The position numbers were made by a program, and so were the translations under genes. The notes beneath the pieces were generated by a model. That model worked only from the letters and a program-made list of their open reading frames with translations, was not told the DNA's origin and searched no databases. A stretch of 64,000 nucleotides of DNA from NCBI GenBank assembly GCA_023451825.1, contig JAEXYA010000028.1, positions 123,501 through 187,500 on the forward strand. The letters are read 5' to 3'. The DNA comes from Pseudomonadota bacterium. Its GTDB lineage: Bacteria; Pseudomonadota; Alphaproteobacteria; Rhizobiales; Xanthobacteraceae. This document shows, in pieces, positions 25,742 to 34,861 of the stretch. The first letter of the stretch is position 1. Each line of letters opens with the position of its first letter.

Positions 25742-26431
25742 CTATTTCTTGGCACCCGGCAGGGGGACGATGGACGTCGGGCCGCCGCCGCCGCCCTGTT
25801 TGGAGCCGGACGAATCGAACAGCGCCTGCACCCGGCCGCCTTCGACCCGCGAAGTGCCGGTTGTCATGTCGACCACCAGCCGATCACCACGCAGGACGTT
25901 CTTGCCCTGGGTCAGCACCACGCCACCAAGCATGGTGATGAGATTGCTCCTTGTATCGAACACCGCGGATTCGCCGGTGACCACCTGATCCTTCTGGGTG
26001 ACGACGACGTTTCCCTTTGCCTCGAGCCGCCGAATGGACGACGTGCCCCCCGGCCCCGGCTGCGCCGCGGTCATCTGCCCTTTCTGCGCGCCTTTGGCTG
26101 GCGCGGGCGCAGCGGCAGGCTGGTTCGCCGAACCGCCACCGTCATAGAAAACCGTCAGCGTTTTCGACTTCATGGTCGTATCGCCCTGCACGACCTTCAC
26201 ATCGCCCGAGAACACCGCTTCCTTCTTCTTGTCGCGGACTTCGAGCGACGCGGCATCGATCTGGATCGGCTGATCGCGATTCTGCGAGAAGCCCTGCATG
26301 GCGTTCGGCACGCCCTGCACCGTGCTTTGCGCCACGGCATCGCCCGCGGCGAATGCTGCCAGCACGACCAGCATTGCTCCGGCATAAACCCGCTGCGCGC
26401 GAGATTTTCTCAAGATCATGTCCAAATTCAT
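25742..26431 (-). CDS. lptA: LptA/OstA family LPS transport protein
   Basis: 229 residues. A signal peptide of about 35 residues ends at AGDAVAQ. The OstA-like beta-jellyroll follows, with PIQIDAASLEVRDKKKEAVF and a second half RRLEAKGNVVVTQKDQVVTG, interrupted by a Pro/Ala/Gly-rich insert (about residues 100-130) not typical of enteric LptA. It forms the periplasmic bridge carrying LPS. The start overlaps lptC by 4 bases. Confidence 0.92.
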   Translation of the reverse strand: MNLDMILRKSRAQRVYAGAMLVVLAAFAAGDAVAQSTVQGVPNAMQGFSQNRDQPIQIDAASLEVRDKKKEAVFSGDVKVVQGDTTMKSKTLTVFYDGGGSANQPAAAPAPAKGAQKGQMTAAQPGPGGTSSIRRLEAKGNVVVTQKDQVVTGESAVFDTRSNLITMLGGVVLTQGKNVLRGDRLVVDMTTGTSRVEGGRVQALFDSSGSKQGGGGGPTSIVPLPGAKK

Positions 26432-27180
26432 TTCGCGTTGGCGCGCTTGCCCTGATTGGGGCGAGGTTTCACGGCATCCGGCGGCGCCGCTTCCTGCTCC
26501 GGCATCGCTTCGGGCTGCTGCGCTCCGTTCGGTGTCGGCTGCTCCATCACCAGATTCATCGACACGCCGCCTTCGAATCGCACCACTTCACCACTGTCCG
26601 TAATACGCATCCGCTGACCGAGCAAAGTCCCGTTGAGCAACTTCACATCGACCGGTTGGTTCGAATCCACGGTGCCCTTGGCGATATCGACGATGGCCTC
26701 GGTCAAACGCGCCTCATAGCCGGTGGTGGTCTGAAGGAATATGTCCTTGGTCAGATGCAGCAGCTGTGTCTTGGAATTAAACTGGCCATTGCGCGCATCA
26801 AGGCTCAGCGTCGATTTGTCCTCCATCACGACCTTGGCGCGCAGGATCGACAGATCGAGATTGTCGGGATCGGTCAGGTCCTGGGTCGCAGCTTTGGCCC
26901 AGAGTTCATAAGGCCGCCCATCCGGCGAGAAACCGGCCAGATGTGGTGTCTCCATGGTGATCTTGGTGCCGGACACGACGAGATTGCCGATATCGACGGG
27001 CAGTTTGGTCAGGATGCGGAACGGATTGAAGATCGACACGCCGACGATCGCCGCCATCGACAGCAGCACGATGGCCGGGACGGCGACCCGCAACACACGC
27101 ACGAAGCGGCTATGGCGTGCAGCGGCCTTGAACCGCGCTTCCATGGTCACTTCGTAACGATCGACCTGAACTGAACTCAC
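26428..27180 (-). CDS. lptC: LPS export protein LptC
   Basis: 250 residues: one membrane span (about 29-50, VLRVAVPAIVLLSMAAIVG) and a periplasmic LptC/OstA-type beta domain, with conserved GFSPDGRPYELWAKAATQDL and a Pro/Gln-rich C-terminal tail (about residues 212-250). It anchors LptA to LptBFG. Start ATG 27180 (MSSVQVDRYE). First of lptC-lptA-lptB. Confidence 0.9.
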   Translation of the reverse strand: MSSVQVDRYEVTMEARFKAAARHSRFVRVLRVAVPAIVLLSMAAIVGVSIFNPFRILTKLPVDIGNLVVSGTKITMETPHLAGFSPDGRPYELWAKAATQDLTDPDNLDLSILRAKVVMEDKSTLSLDARNGQFNSKTQLLHLTKDIFLQTTTGYEARLTEAIVDIAKGTVDSNQPVDVKLLNGTLLGQRMRITDSGEVVRFEGGVSMNLVMEQPTPNGAQQPEAMPEQEAAPPDAVKPRPNQGKRANAK

Positions 27181-27346
27181 TGCCGCTCCAACGGGCCAGC
27201 ACCATCCTGCCGCCCGGTATCAGCCGATATTCTACGCTGAATTGTGCTGCTTTGCAGCCCCACTCACCCGGCCAGACGAGTTTGGCCGAAACGCGGCAGC
27301 GCGATCGGCCAGTGGCCGACCGGTGTCACAGTGCCGCAGGCAGACC

Positions 27347-27961
27347 TCAGGAATGGGCGAAGATATCCTCTTCTTCCCAGCCCGACAGGTCCAGTTTCGC
27401 ACGGTGGGGCAGGAACTCGAAGCAGGCCTGCGCCAGTTCGGTACGTCCTTCCCGCGCCAGCATGACATTCAGCTTTTCGCGCAACGCGTGGAGATGCAGC
27501 ACGTCCGAGGCGGCATAGGACAACTGGGCCTCGCTCAGCGTATCGCTGCCCCAGTCGCTCGACTGCTGCTGCTTCGACAGATCGACGCCGAGGACTTCGC
27601 GGACGAGATCCTTCAGGCCGTGCCGATCCGTATAGGTGCGGCACAGGCGCGAGGCGATCTTGGTGCAATAGACGGGCTGCGGCATTACACCGAGCGCATT
27701 GTAAAGTGCTGCGAGATCGAAGCGGGCGAAATGGAAGATCTTGGTGACGTTGGCATCGCCGAGCAGCTTCTTCAGATTTGGTGCATCGGTATGGCCCATC
27801 GGGATCTGGACCACATCGGCACTACCATCGCCCGGCGACAGCTGGACCACGCACAGCCGGTCGCGATGCGGATTGAGCCCCATGGTCTCGGTGTCGATCG
27901 CCACCGATGAGGTGTAGCGGCTCAAATCCGGCAGATCGCCGCGATGCAGGCGGATGGTCAT
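27347..27961 (-). CDS. Ribonuclease D-like 3'-5' exonuclease, short form
   Basis: 204 residues, only the DEDDy exonuclease domain; E. coli RNase D has extra HRDC domains. Metal ligands show as Asp23 and Glu25 (AIDTETMGLN), an Asp in FHFARFDLAAL, and the Tyr/Asp pair in LSYAASDVLHL. Likely acts in 3' trimming of tRNA or other small RNAs. It faces away from a terminator and lies upstream of lptC by 166 bp. Confidence 0.9.
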   Translation of the reverse strand: MTIRLHRGDLPDLSRYTSSVAIDTETMGLNPHRDRLCVVQLSPGDGSADVVQIPMGHTDAPNLKKLLGDANVTKIFHFARFDLAALYNALGVMPQPVYCTKIASRLCRTYTDRHGLKDLVREVLGVDLSKQQQSSDWGSDTLSEAQLSYAASDVLHLHALREKLNVMLAREGRTELAQACFEFLPHRAKLDLSGWEEEDIFAHS

Positions 27962-28026
27962 GTGTCGTGCAGCCCTGGTTCAACTCAAGATTCTGGATTG
28001 GTGGCCAGTTTACCGGCGGTGGCCTG

Positions 28027-28059
28027 AAAAGACAAAGCCGCCATCTTGCGATGGCGGCT
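28027..28059 (-). terminator. Terminator of the cupin-HpaB-reductase operon
   Basis: On the minus strand AGCCGCCATC-GCAA-GATGGCGGCT is a perfect 10 bp stem, followed by TTGTCTTTT. It lies 25 bases past the cupin stop. Confidence 0.88.
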
Positions 28060-28084
28060 CCGTCCTAGGGACCGGTCTGTGAGC

Positions 28085-28465
28085 TCAGGCCGGATCGAAA
28101 TAGTGGATTTCCATCAGCACGCAGCCGCCGACGGACTTGAACGGACCGTGGAAGACGCCCGGCGGACGGACGGCATAGGTGTTCGGCTGGAAGCTTTCAC
28201 CGCCATTGCCCTGCTTGTCGTTGCCGACGATCAGGTCGCCCGAGAACAGGAATACTTCTTCCCAGTATTCATGCACGAACGGCTCGGTGGTGTAGACGCC
28301 GGGATCGAAGCGCAGCAGGCGGGTGCGGCTGCCCTTCTTGTTCGGTTCGTCGAGCGCGCCCGACAGGATCTTCTGCTGAATGCCGGCGGGATAGCCGGGC
28401 GGCGTTTCCCAACCCGACGACATGTCGACGGTGCGGAATTCATCGTGAATCTTGTTAACGGCCAT
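28085..28465 (-). CDS. Cupin-domain protein
   Basis: 126 residues, a single beta-barrel cupin. Motif 1 is GVYTTEPFVHEYWEEVFLFS (metal-type His and Glu), motif 2 lies around RPPGVFHGPFKSVG. It could be an accessory dioxygenase or binding protein in the adjacent aromatic pathway. It is the last gene of the operon, 23 bp after the HpaB-like gene. The exact reaction is unknown. Confidence 0.8.
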   Translation of the reverse strand: MAVNKIHDEFRTVDMSSGWETPPGYPAGIQQKILSGALDEPNKKGSRTRLLRFDPGVYTTEPFVHEYWEEVFLFSGDLIVGNDKQGNGGESFQPNTYAVRPPGVFHGPFKSVGGCVLMEIHYFDPA

Positions 28466-28488
28466 GATGGTTGTCCTGACTTCGCAGA

Positions 28489-29988
28489 TTAAGCAACGGC
28501 GCGGGGCGAGGCGACGGACTTGCCACCCGTCGTGAGTTCGTCGGCAAGGTCATAGCTCGCCAGCATCTTGTCGAGCAACGCCGTGGAGCCCGCCCAGTCA
28601 TATGTGCGGAACGCATGGCCCTTGGTCACGAAGGTCGCGCCGGCGAAGAACATCTCATACTGCGCGTGACGCGAGGCGAATTCGGAGCCGACTGCATCCC
28701 AGGCGAGCTTGTAGAACTTCACCTTGTCGACCGCGCTGGCGGCCGGCGACTGCTGCGTCTTGCCGATCAGTTTTGCCAGTTCCGGATTCTCGAAATCCTT
28801 CACCGAGGACGGCAGCATGATCATGCCACCGCCTGCGAGCTCGCGCAGCGTGTTGATGACCTTGGCATAGAGCTGCTGGGTGAGCACCTGCGCACCGTAA
28901 AGCAGGCCGCGATCCGGCACGAAATAGTTGCCGCGCTGGGTACCCTTGGCTTCCATGCCGAGCACGAAGGCTTCGACCATGGACACTTCGGCTGCGAGCT
29001 GGCCGAGCATTTCCTTGACCTGCGGGAAGCCGATGACGCCATTGGTCTCGGCCGTGCGGTGCGCGATGCCGATCAGGAAGCGCAGCTTCACCGACAGGCG
29101 GATCATCGCCTGGTAGTTCTGGTAGGAATGCGCCGGCGTTGCGTGGAACTGCTTCTGGCACATCGCGATGTCCTGGTCGATGAACACGCGATCCCACGGC
29201 ACCTTCACGTCGTCGAAATACAGGACGGCGTCGTTCTCGTCGAAGCGGCTGGCGAGCGGATTGTCGAACACCGAGGTCGCCGACGCCTCGTACGACTTGC
29301 GCGACAGGATCTTCAGACCCCTGGTGTTCATCGGGATGGCGAAGGAGACAGCGTATTTCTCGTCGCCGGGCTGCAACGGCTGAATGCAGGTGACGAACAC
29401 TTCATTCGCCATGATGCCGCCGGTGGCGAGCATTTTTGCGCCGCGAATCACCAGACCGTCGGCATCGCGCGAAACGACGCCGGCCGAAAGGAAGGGATCG
29501 GCCTGCTGCGCCGCACTCTTGGAGCGGTCGGCCTGCGGATTGATGATGACGTAAGTGAGATAAAGATCGTTATCGCGGGCATAGCGGTAGTAATCGGCCA
29601 GCGCCTTGGCGCGGTCGGCATTGTAGCCTTCGAACACGTCGATGCCCATGAACATGCCGGCGATGCAGGAGGCGACGTGATCCGGCGCGCGGCCCATGAA
29701 GCCGGCATGCAGCTCGGTCCAGGCTTCGAGACCCTTGCGACGCTTGACCAGCGCATCATAGCTGCCCGGCAGCTCCCAGATGCGGTTGGCGCGGGTGCCG
29801 GTTTCGGTCTCGAACGTCATCAGGTCGCGATTTTCCGGCGCGCTGTGAAAATCGAACATCTTGCCGACCGAGGCGACGGCGCCGCGATAGGCCGGATGGG
29901 TGGTGACGTCCTTGACGAGCTCGCCGTCGAGGTAAACCTCGCGGCCATCGCGCAGGCTGGCAATATGCTGTTCGCCGGTCTTGATCAT
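28489..29988 (-). CDS. HpaB/PvcC-type FAD-dependent aromatic hydroxylase
   Basis: 499 residues, 4-hydroxyphenylacetate 3-monooxygenase family (two-component, FADH2-dependent, acyl-CoA-dehydrogenase-like fold). Visible family segments are LRDGREVYLDGELVKDVTTH, the NPQADRSKSAAQQADPF loop and VPWDRVFIDQD. Start ATG 29988 has GAGGGA 6 bases ahead; the frame extends to 30009. A flavin reductase gene follows upstream in the same direction, giving the second component. The phenolic substrate cannot be decided by sequence alone; 4-hydroxyphenylacetate is only one option. Confidence 0.85.
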   Translation of the reverse strand: MIKTGEQHIASLRDGREVYLDGELVKDVTTHPAYRGAVASVGKMFDFHSAPENRDLMTFETETGTRANRIWELPGSYDALVKRRKGLEAWTELHAGFMGRAPDHVASCIAGMFMGIDVFEGYNADRAKALADYYRYARDNDLYLTYVIINPQADRSKSAAQQADPFLSAGVVSRDADGLVIRGAKMLATGGIMANEVFVTCIQPLQPGDEKYAVSFAIPMNTRGLKILSRKSYEASATSVFDNPLASRFDENDAVLYFDDVKVPWDRVFIDQDIAMCQKQFHATPAHSYQNYQAMIRLSVKLRFLIGIAHRTAETNGVIGFPQVKEMLGQLAAEVSMVEAFVLGMEAKGTQRGNYFVPDRGLLYGAQVLTQQLYAKVINTLRELAGGGMIMLPSSVKDFENPELAKLIGKTQQSPAASAVDKVKFYKLAWDAVGSEFASRHAQYEMFFAGATFVTKGHAFRTYDWAGSTALLDKMLASYDLADELTTGGKSVASPRAVA

Positions 29989-30028
29989 GCTGTCCCTCGA
30001 AACTTCCAAACTTTAGTCGTGCCAGTTC

Positions 30029-30559
30029 TTAATAGTGCATCGGGAGCGGCCATTCCGGGCTGCGCTCGGTATCCTTGAGGCTGCGATAGGCCCCGCGAAA
30101 GAAAACCAGTGGCTCATTGGCCGGATAGGCCGAAAACTTGACCACACGGCCGACGAAGATCACGTGATCGCCGCCGTCATATTGCGCATAGGGCGCACAT
30201 TCGAAATGTGCGAGCGCGCCGGCAATCAGCGGCGCCGCCTCATGGCCGAGCGTATGCTCGACGGCTTCCCACTTATCGCCCAGCGCACGCGCGAACTTGT
30301 TCGACAGATGCTCCTGGTCGCGTCCCAGGATATTGACGGCGTAGCCCTTGGCTTCGGTCATCGCCTGCAGGCTGAACGCCTTGCGGTCGATGGAGAACAG
30401 GATCAACGGCGGATCGATCGAGACCGAGTTGAAGGAACTCATCGTCAACCCGATCGGCTGCCCACCGGCGCCCTCGGCGGTGATGACCGCCACGCCAGTG
30501 GCGAATTGTCCGAGTGCCTGACGGAAAGCGCGGGGATCAACGTCCGCAGTCGCGCTCAT
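30029..30559 (-). CDS. Flavin reductase-like protein (HpaC type)
   Basis: 176 residues, split-barrel flavin reductase. Blocks RQALGQFATGVAVITAEG, GLTMSSFNSVSIDPPLILFS and NILGRDQEHLSNKFA are typical. It supplies FADH2 to the adjacent hydroxylase. ATG 30559 is the start because GGAGAAGG precedes it; an ATG at 30592 has no ribosome site and would overlap the regulatory palindrome region. First gene of the operon. Confidence 0.88.
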   Translation of the reverse strand: MSATADVDPRAFRQALGQFATGVAVITAEGAGGQPIGLTMSSFNSVSIDPPLILFSIDRKAFSLQAMTEAKGYAVNILGRDQEHLSNKFARALGDKWEAVEHTLGHEAAPLIAGALAHFECAPYAQYDGGDHVIFVGRVVKFSAYPANEPLVFFRGAYRSLKDTERSPEWPLPMHY

Positions 30560-30592
30560 AAGACCTTCTCCTGCAAGCTGCCAGCGAGCCAT

Positions 30593-30611
30593 TAGCTTTG
30601 ATACAAAGCTA
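30593..30611. promoter_or_regulatory. Palindromic operator between reductase and MarR genes
   Basis: TAGCTTTG-ATA-CAAAGCTA: perfect 8 bp arms with a 3-base centre, 34 bases upstream of the reductase start and 116 upstream of the regulator. Typical MarR-family operator geometry; binding by the adjacent regulator is inferred. Confidence 0.75.
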
Positions 30612-30726
30612 TATTATCGAGCGATGGCACCCTGTCAAGCATGGCAGGGCTGCTATCAAAATGCCGCTGCGAACTTGTTTGCTAGTAAGTCGAACGGTAT
30701 ACGACTCAGAGGTGCGCGGGGACCTG

Positions 30727-31293
30727 ATGGCGACGAAAAGCAAATCAAAGAAAATTCGAGCCGAACTGACCATTTCTCGGCCACAATTGATGGTCGAAGG
30801 GTCGGATCAGGCATTTCGGCAATTCTTGCATGATACATTGGCCTTTTCGGCGCGGCTGCAAGCCGTGCGCGGCCAATTGGGTGCCGTCATCGGCCTGTCC
30901 GGCACACAATATACGGTGCTGATCGCTATTTCTCATTTGAGTAGTACGGATGAGAAAATCGGCGTGAATCAGGTGGCCGAGCATCTGCATTTCAGCGGCG
31001 CCTTCATCACCATCGAGATCAACAAGCTCGTTGCCGCCGGTCTGGTCGAGAAGGAGACCGACGCGGACGATCGACGCCGGGTCATCCTCACCACGACCCA
31101 AAAGGCGCGCGCGCTGCTCAATGAATTGGCACCGGTGCAGCGTCCGGTAAACGACATGCTGTTCCGCGCGATGTCCGCGGCCGATTTCGACCGCAACCGG
31201 AAACTGATGTCCGACATGGTCGATGCCGCGGATGAGGCGATCCGGCTGCTGGACTACAACGCACCGAAGGGGCCGGGGAAAGCAGGGAAGTAG
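30727..31293 (+). CDS. MarR-family transcriptional regulator
   Basis: 188 residues. A polar N-terminal tail leads into a winged-helix domain: QLGAVIGLSGTQYTVLIAIS, recognition helix FSGAFITIEINKLVAAGLVE and wing DADDRRRVILTT. Divergent from the flavin reductase-hydroxylase-cupin operon, with a perfect palindrome between them, so it most likely represses that operon until a phenolic ligand binds. ATG 30727 is used with GGGGA upstream; an in-frame ATG at 30661 is possible. Confidence 0.85.
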   Translation: MATKSKSKKIRAELTISRPQLMVEGSDQAFRQFLHDTLAFSARLQAVRGQLGAVIGLSGTQYTVLIAISHLSSTDEKIGVNQVAEHLHFSGAFITIEINKLVAAGLVEKETDADDRRRVILTTTQKARALLNELAPVQRPVNDMLFRAMSAADFDRNRKLMSDMVDAADEAIRLLDYNAPKGPGKAGK

Positions 31294-31311
31294 GGCGCCC
31301 CACAAACTCTC

Positions 31312-31413
31312 CCCTCATCCTGAGGAGCCGCGTAGCGGCGTCTCGAAGGATGGCCGCGCACTCCATTCATGGTTCGAGACGCGCGCCAAGTGGCGCGCTC
31401 CTCACCATGAGGG
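31312..31413 (-). repeat. Dispersed palindromic repeat, family A, copy 4
   Basis: Same family as at 5320 but reversed: CCCTCATCCTGAGGAGC to CTCCTCACCATGAGGG. It lies between converging genes (MarR regulator and kdpE), ending 10 bases from the kdpE stop, and could serve as a two-way terminator-like hairpin. Confidence 0.9.
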
Positions 31414-31422
31414 CCGAAATCG

Positions 31423-32112
31423 TCAATCCGGCGCCTTCAGCCGATAGCCGATCCCCGTCTCGGTCAGCACGAATTGCGGGCGCTCCGGATCGAGCTCGAT
31501 CTTCTGACGCAACTGCCGCACATAAACCCGCAAATATTGCGCGTCGGTCAGCTCGTCCCACAATTCCTTCAGCAAAAACCGATGGGTCAGCACCTTGCCG
31601 GCATGCTGCACCAGCGCACGCAGCAAATCATATTCCTTTGGCGACAATTTCACCTCGCGCTCGCCGACCTTGACGATGCGACGCACCAGATCGACCGACA
31701 ATTCGCCCGTCCTGAACACCGGCCGCTCGCCATGCACCTGCAGCTGATGCCGCAGCGCGGCACGTAACCGGGCCAGCAGCTCATCCATGCCGAACGGTTT
31801 TGTCAGATAGTCATCAGCGCCGAGATCGAGCGCCTGCACCTTGCCGGCCTCGTCGCCCCGGCTCGACAGCACCACGATCGGCACGCTGTCATTACGCGCC
31901 CGAATCATCTGCAGGAGATCGTGGCCCTGGATGTCGGGCAGGCCGAGATCGAGAATAATCAGCGCCGGCTCCTCCGCCAGTTTCTCCAGCGCGAGCTTGC
32001 CGTTGCTGGCTTCGATGATGTCATAGCCCTGGGTGCTCAGGCCCATGCGCAAAAGTTTGCGGATCGGGGGCTCGTCATCGATGACCAGGACTTTGATGGC
32101 GGAAGCATTCAT
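31423..32112 (-). CDS. kdpE: Potassium-responsive response regulator KdpE
   Basis: 229 residues: receiver domain with phosphoacceptor Asp55 (LIILDLGLPD), the acidic DDE pair at 12-14 and Lys near LTKPFGMDE, then an OmpR-type winged helix (VGEREVKLSPKEYDLLRAL). Its partner KdpD overlaps it by 4 bases. It activates the kdp structural genes when potassium is low or ionic stress is high. Confidence 0.95.
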   Translation of the reverse strand: MNASAIKVLVIDDEPPIRKLLRMGLSTQGYDIIEASNGKLALEKLAEEPALIILDLGLPDIQGHDLLQMIRARNDSVPIVVLSSRGDEAGKVQALDLGADDYLTKPFGMDELLARLRAALRHQLQVHGERPVFRTGELSVDLVRRIVKVGEREVKLSPKEYDLLRALVQHAGKVLTHRFLLKELWDELTDAQYLRVYVRQLRQKIELDPERPQFVLTETGIGYRLKAPD

Positions 32113-34820
32113 GCGGCGGTGTCCAAAGCATCGAGCGCTGGCGGGATCGGCAGGCGGATCGTCAACACGGCGCCCGCCCGATCGACGCGGTTGGCGGCGG
32201 TGATGGTGCCCTGCATGGCTTCGATGAAGCCGCGCGAGATGGCGAGGCCAAGGCCGGTGCCGGCGCGGACATGATCGCCCTTGTTGGCGCGATAAAACTT
32301 GTCAAAGACCTGTTCGATATCGGTAGCCGGAATGCCGGCGCCTTCATCCATGACCTGCAGGGTCACGGCGCCTTCCTGGCGTACGGCACGGATGGTGATC
32401 GTCGTATCCGCTGGCGCATATTTGGCGGCATTATCCAGCAAATTGAACAGCACCTGCTCGAACAGCACGGCATCGAGCTTCAGCATCGGCAGATGCGGTG
32501 CCAGATCGAGCACCACACGATGACCGCCCAGGATCTTGCCGGCACGCCGCAGCGCGCTGCCGACGATCTCGCCGGGATCGAGCAGGACCGCATTCGGCAC
32601 CACGGCGCCGGATTCCAGCTTGGTCATGTCGAGCAGATTGGCGATGAAGCGGTTGAGGCGCTCGGACTCGTCGATCACCGTAGCCAGCAGATCCGCACGC
32701 TCGGCCTCGCCGAGCTTTGGCGAGAGATCGCGCAGGGTCGAGGCAGCGCCGAGCACCGAGGCCAGCGGCGTCTTCAGATCATGCGAGATCGAGGTGAGCA
32801 GTGCCGCGCGCAGGCGATCCGATTCTATGTTACGCTGGGCGCGGTCCATGTCCTCGACCAGTTGCACCCGCTCGATGGCCAGCGCGCTCTGATCCACCAG
32901 CGCATCAAGCAGTCGGCGTTGATCGGGCGTCAGCAGCGGACCAGTGCGATCGTCATCGATGCCGATGACGCCGATCGGCCCGCGCCCGGTGCGCATCGGC
33001 AGAAACAGCCGCTTGGCGCCCGGCAGCGTATCGGAGCCGCGGCCGGCCGGGCGATCACTGCCCCAGGCCCAATTCGCGGCCGCGAGATCGGCGGGGTCGA
33101 GTTGGTCTTCCGGCGGATAGCCTGCTTTCACGGTGATGATGCCGTGATCCGGCAATAGCAACACGACACGGACGCGCAGCATCAGCGCGATCTGATACGC
33201 CGAGGCCCAGAGCACATCATCAAGTGTCGCCGTGCCGGCCAGTTTTCGGCTGAAGGCGTAGAGCGATTCGGTGGTGCGCACGCGACCGAAGGCGGAGACC
33301 GCCTGGCTGCGCACCCGCGCCGCGAGATTGGAGACCAGCACCGCCACCAGCATGAAGAAGAAGAATGCCGCGACATTGGTGGGGTCGGTGATGGTGAATG
33401 TGTAGACCGGCGGCAGGAAGAAAAAATTATAGGCCAGCGAGCCGATCAGGCTGGCCAGCAGCGACGGCCCGAGCCCGAAGCGCACGGCGATGCCGACCAC
33501 CGCCGTCATGAAGATGAGATCGACATTCTCCACGCCGAAGACCGGATACAGCAGCATGCCGAGGCCGAGTGCCGCGGCAATGATCGCGAGCGAGACGCCA
33601 TAGGGCCTGACATCAAACGGCTCGGCCCGATCCGTCATCTGCGTGCGCTTCGCAGCGGGCTCGGCGGGCAGCGCTTCGCCGGCGACCACATGCACGCTGA
33701 TATTGCCGGCACGGCGCACGAGATCATGCACGACCGAGCCACGCAGCAGCTCGAACCACCATGACCGCGACGCCTTGCCGATCACGATCTGGGTGGCATT
33801 GTTGGCGCGGGCATAGATCAGCACATCATCCGCAATGCGCCGTGCGGCCGCGGGGATCGTCAGGACATCCGCACCAAGCGCTTCGGCAAGACGCAGCGTA
33901 TCAGCGAGGCGATCGCGCTGCTCTTCGGAGAACTGCAGGCTGCGCCGCGTCTCGATGCTCACCGCCGTCCATGGCGCATGAATGCGGTCCGCCAGGCGTT
34001 TTGTGTAGCGGACGAGGCCGGCCGAGCGCGGGTCTTCGCTGATGCAGACAAGAATGCGCTCCCCCGCAGCCCACGGGCCGGCAATGGCATTGGCCTGCAT
34101 ATGGGTGAGCAACTGCTCATCGACGCGATCGGCCGTGCGCCGCAAAGCGAGCTCGCGCAACGCCGTGAGATTGCCCGGCGAAAAGTAATGTTCGAGCGCG
34201 CGCTCGGCCTGTTTCGGGACGTAGATCTTGCCTTCCTTCAGGCGCTGGATCAGGTCGTCCGGCGTGAGGTCGATCAGCTCGATGGCATCGGCGCGGTCGA
34301 ACACCGTATCCGGCACCGTCTCGCGCACCCGCACATGGGTGATCTGCGCGACGACATCATTGAGGCTCTCGATGTGCTGGATATTGACGGCGGTGTAGAC
34401 ATCGATACCGGCAGCCAGCAGCTCGGCGACATCGAGGTAACGCTTCGGATGCCGCGAGCCCGGTGCGTTGGTATGCGCGAGCTCATCGACCAGCACGAGC
34501 TTCGGTCGCCGCGCCAGAATCGCATCGAGATCCATCTCGTCGAGGGTCTGGCCCTTATGCGCGATGATCCGGCGCGGGATCACCTCGAGCCCTGTCAGCA
34601 GCGCCTCGGTCTCGGCGCGGCCGTGGGTCTCGACCACGCCCACCACCACATCCACGCCGGCTTTCTTCCTGGCATGGGCACTTTGCAGCATCTCAAACGT
34701 CTTGCCGACGCCGGGGGCGGCGCCGACAAAGATCTTCAGCCGTCCGGCCACACCTTCCTCGCGCTTTGCTGCGTCCAGCAAGGCATCGGGGGACGGGCGT
34801 TGGTCGGGATCGCGTGCCAT
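32109..34820 (-). CDS. kdpD: Osmosensitive potassium-channel sensor kinase KdpD
   Basis: 903 residues, complete. N-terminal KdpD domain with a Walker-like GAAPGVGKTFEML (about residues 32-44) and VVGVVETHGR, a USP-like domain (about 250-370), four close membrane spans (about 400-500), a GAF-type region, the phosphoacceptor H box SISHDLKTPLASVLGAAS, and an HATPase domain with GTGLGLAISRGFI. Same order as E. coli KdpD. It overlaps kdpE and follows kdpC by 41 bp. Confidence 0.95.
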   Translation of the reverse strand: MARDPDQRPSPDALLDAAKREEGVAGRLKIFVGAAPGVGKTFEMLQSAHARKKAGVDVVVGVVETHGRAETEALLTGLEVIPRRIIAHKGQTLDEMDLDAILARRPKLVLVDELAHTNAPGSRHPKRYLDVAELLAAGIDVYTAVNIQHIESLNDVVAQITHVRVRETVPDTVFDRADAIELIDLTPDDLIQRLKEGKIYVPKQAERALEHYFSPGNLTALRELALRRTADRVDEQLLTHMQANAIAGPWAAGERILVCISEDPRSAGLVRYTKRLADRIHAPWTAVSIETRRSLQFSEEQRDRLADTLRLAEALGADVLTIPAAARRIADDVLIYARANNATQIVIGKASRSWWFELLRGSVVHDLVRRAGNISVHVVAGEALPAEPAAKRTQMTDRAEPFDVRPYGVSLAIIAAALGLGMLLYPVFGVENVDLIFMTAVVGIAVRFGLGPSLLASLIGSLAYNFFFLPPVYTFTITDPTNVAAFFFFMLVAVLVSNLAARVRSQAVSAFGRVRTTESLYAFSRKLAGTATLDDVLWASAYQIALMLRVRVVLLLPDHGIITVKAGYPPEDQLDPADLAAANWAWGSDRPAGRGSDTLPGAKRLFLPMRTGRGPIGVIGIDDDRTGPLLTPDQRRLLDALVDQSALAIERVQLVEDMDRAQRNIESDRLRAALLTSISHDLKTPLASVLGAASTLRDLSPKLGEAERADLLATVIDESERLNRFIANLLDMTKLESGAVVPNAVLLDPGEIVGSALRRAGKILGGHRVVLDLAPHLPMLKLDAVLFEQVLFNLLDNAAKYAPADTTITIRAVRQEGAVTLQVMDEGAGIPATDIEQVFDKFYRANKGDHVRAGTGLGLAISRGFIEAMQGTITAANRVDRAGAVLTIRLPIPPALDALDTAA

Positions 34821-34861
34821 CGGGCGATATATAGTCTCCGTAACGGGACCGGCCTAGACGC

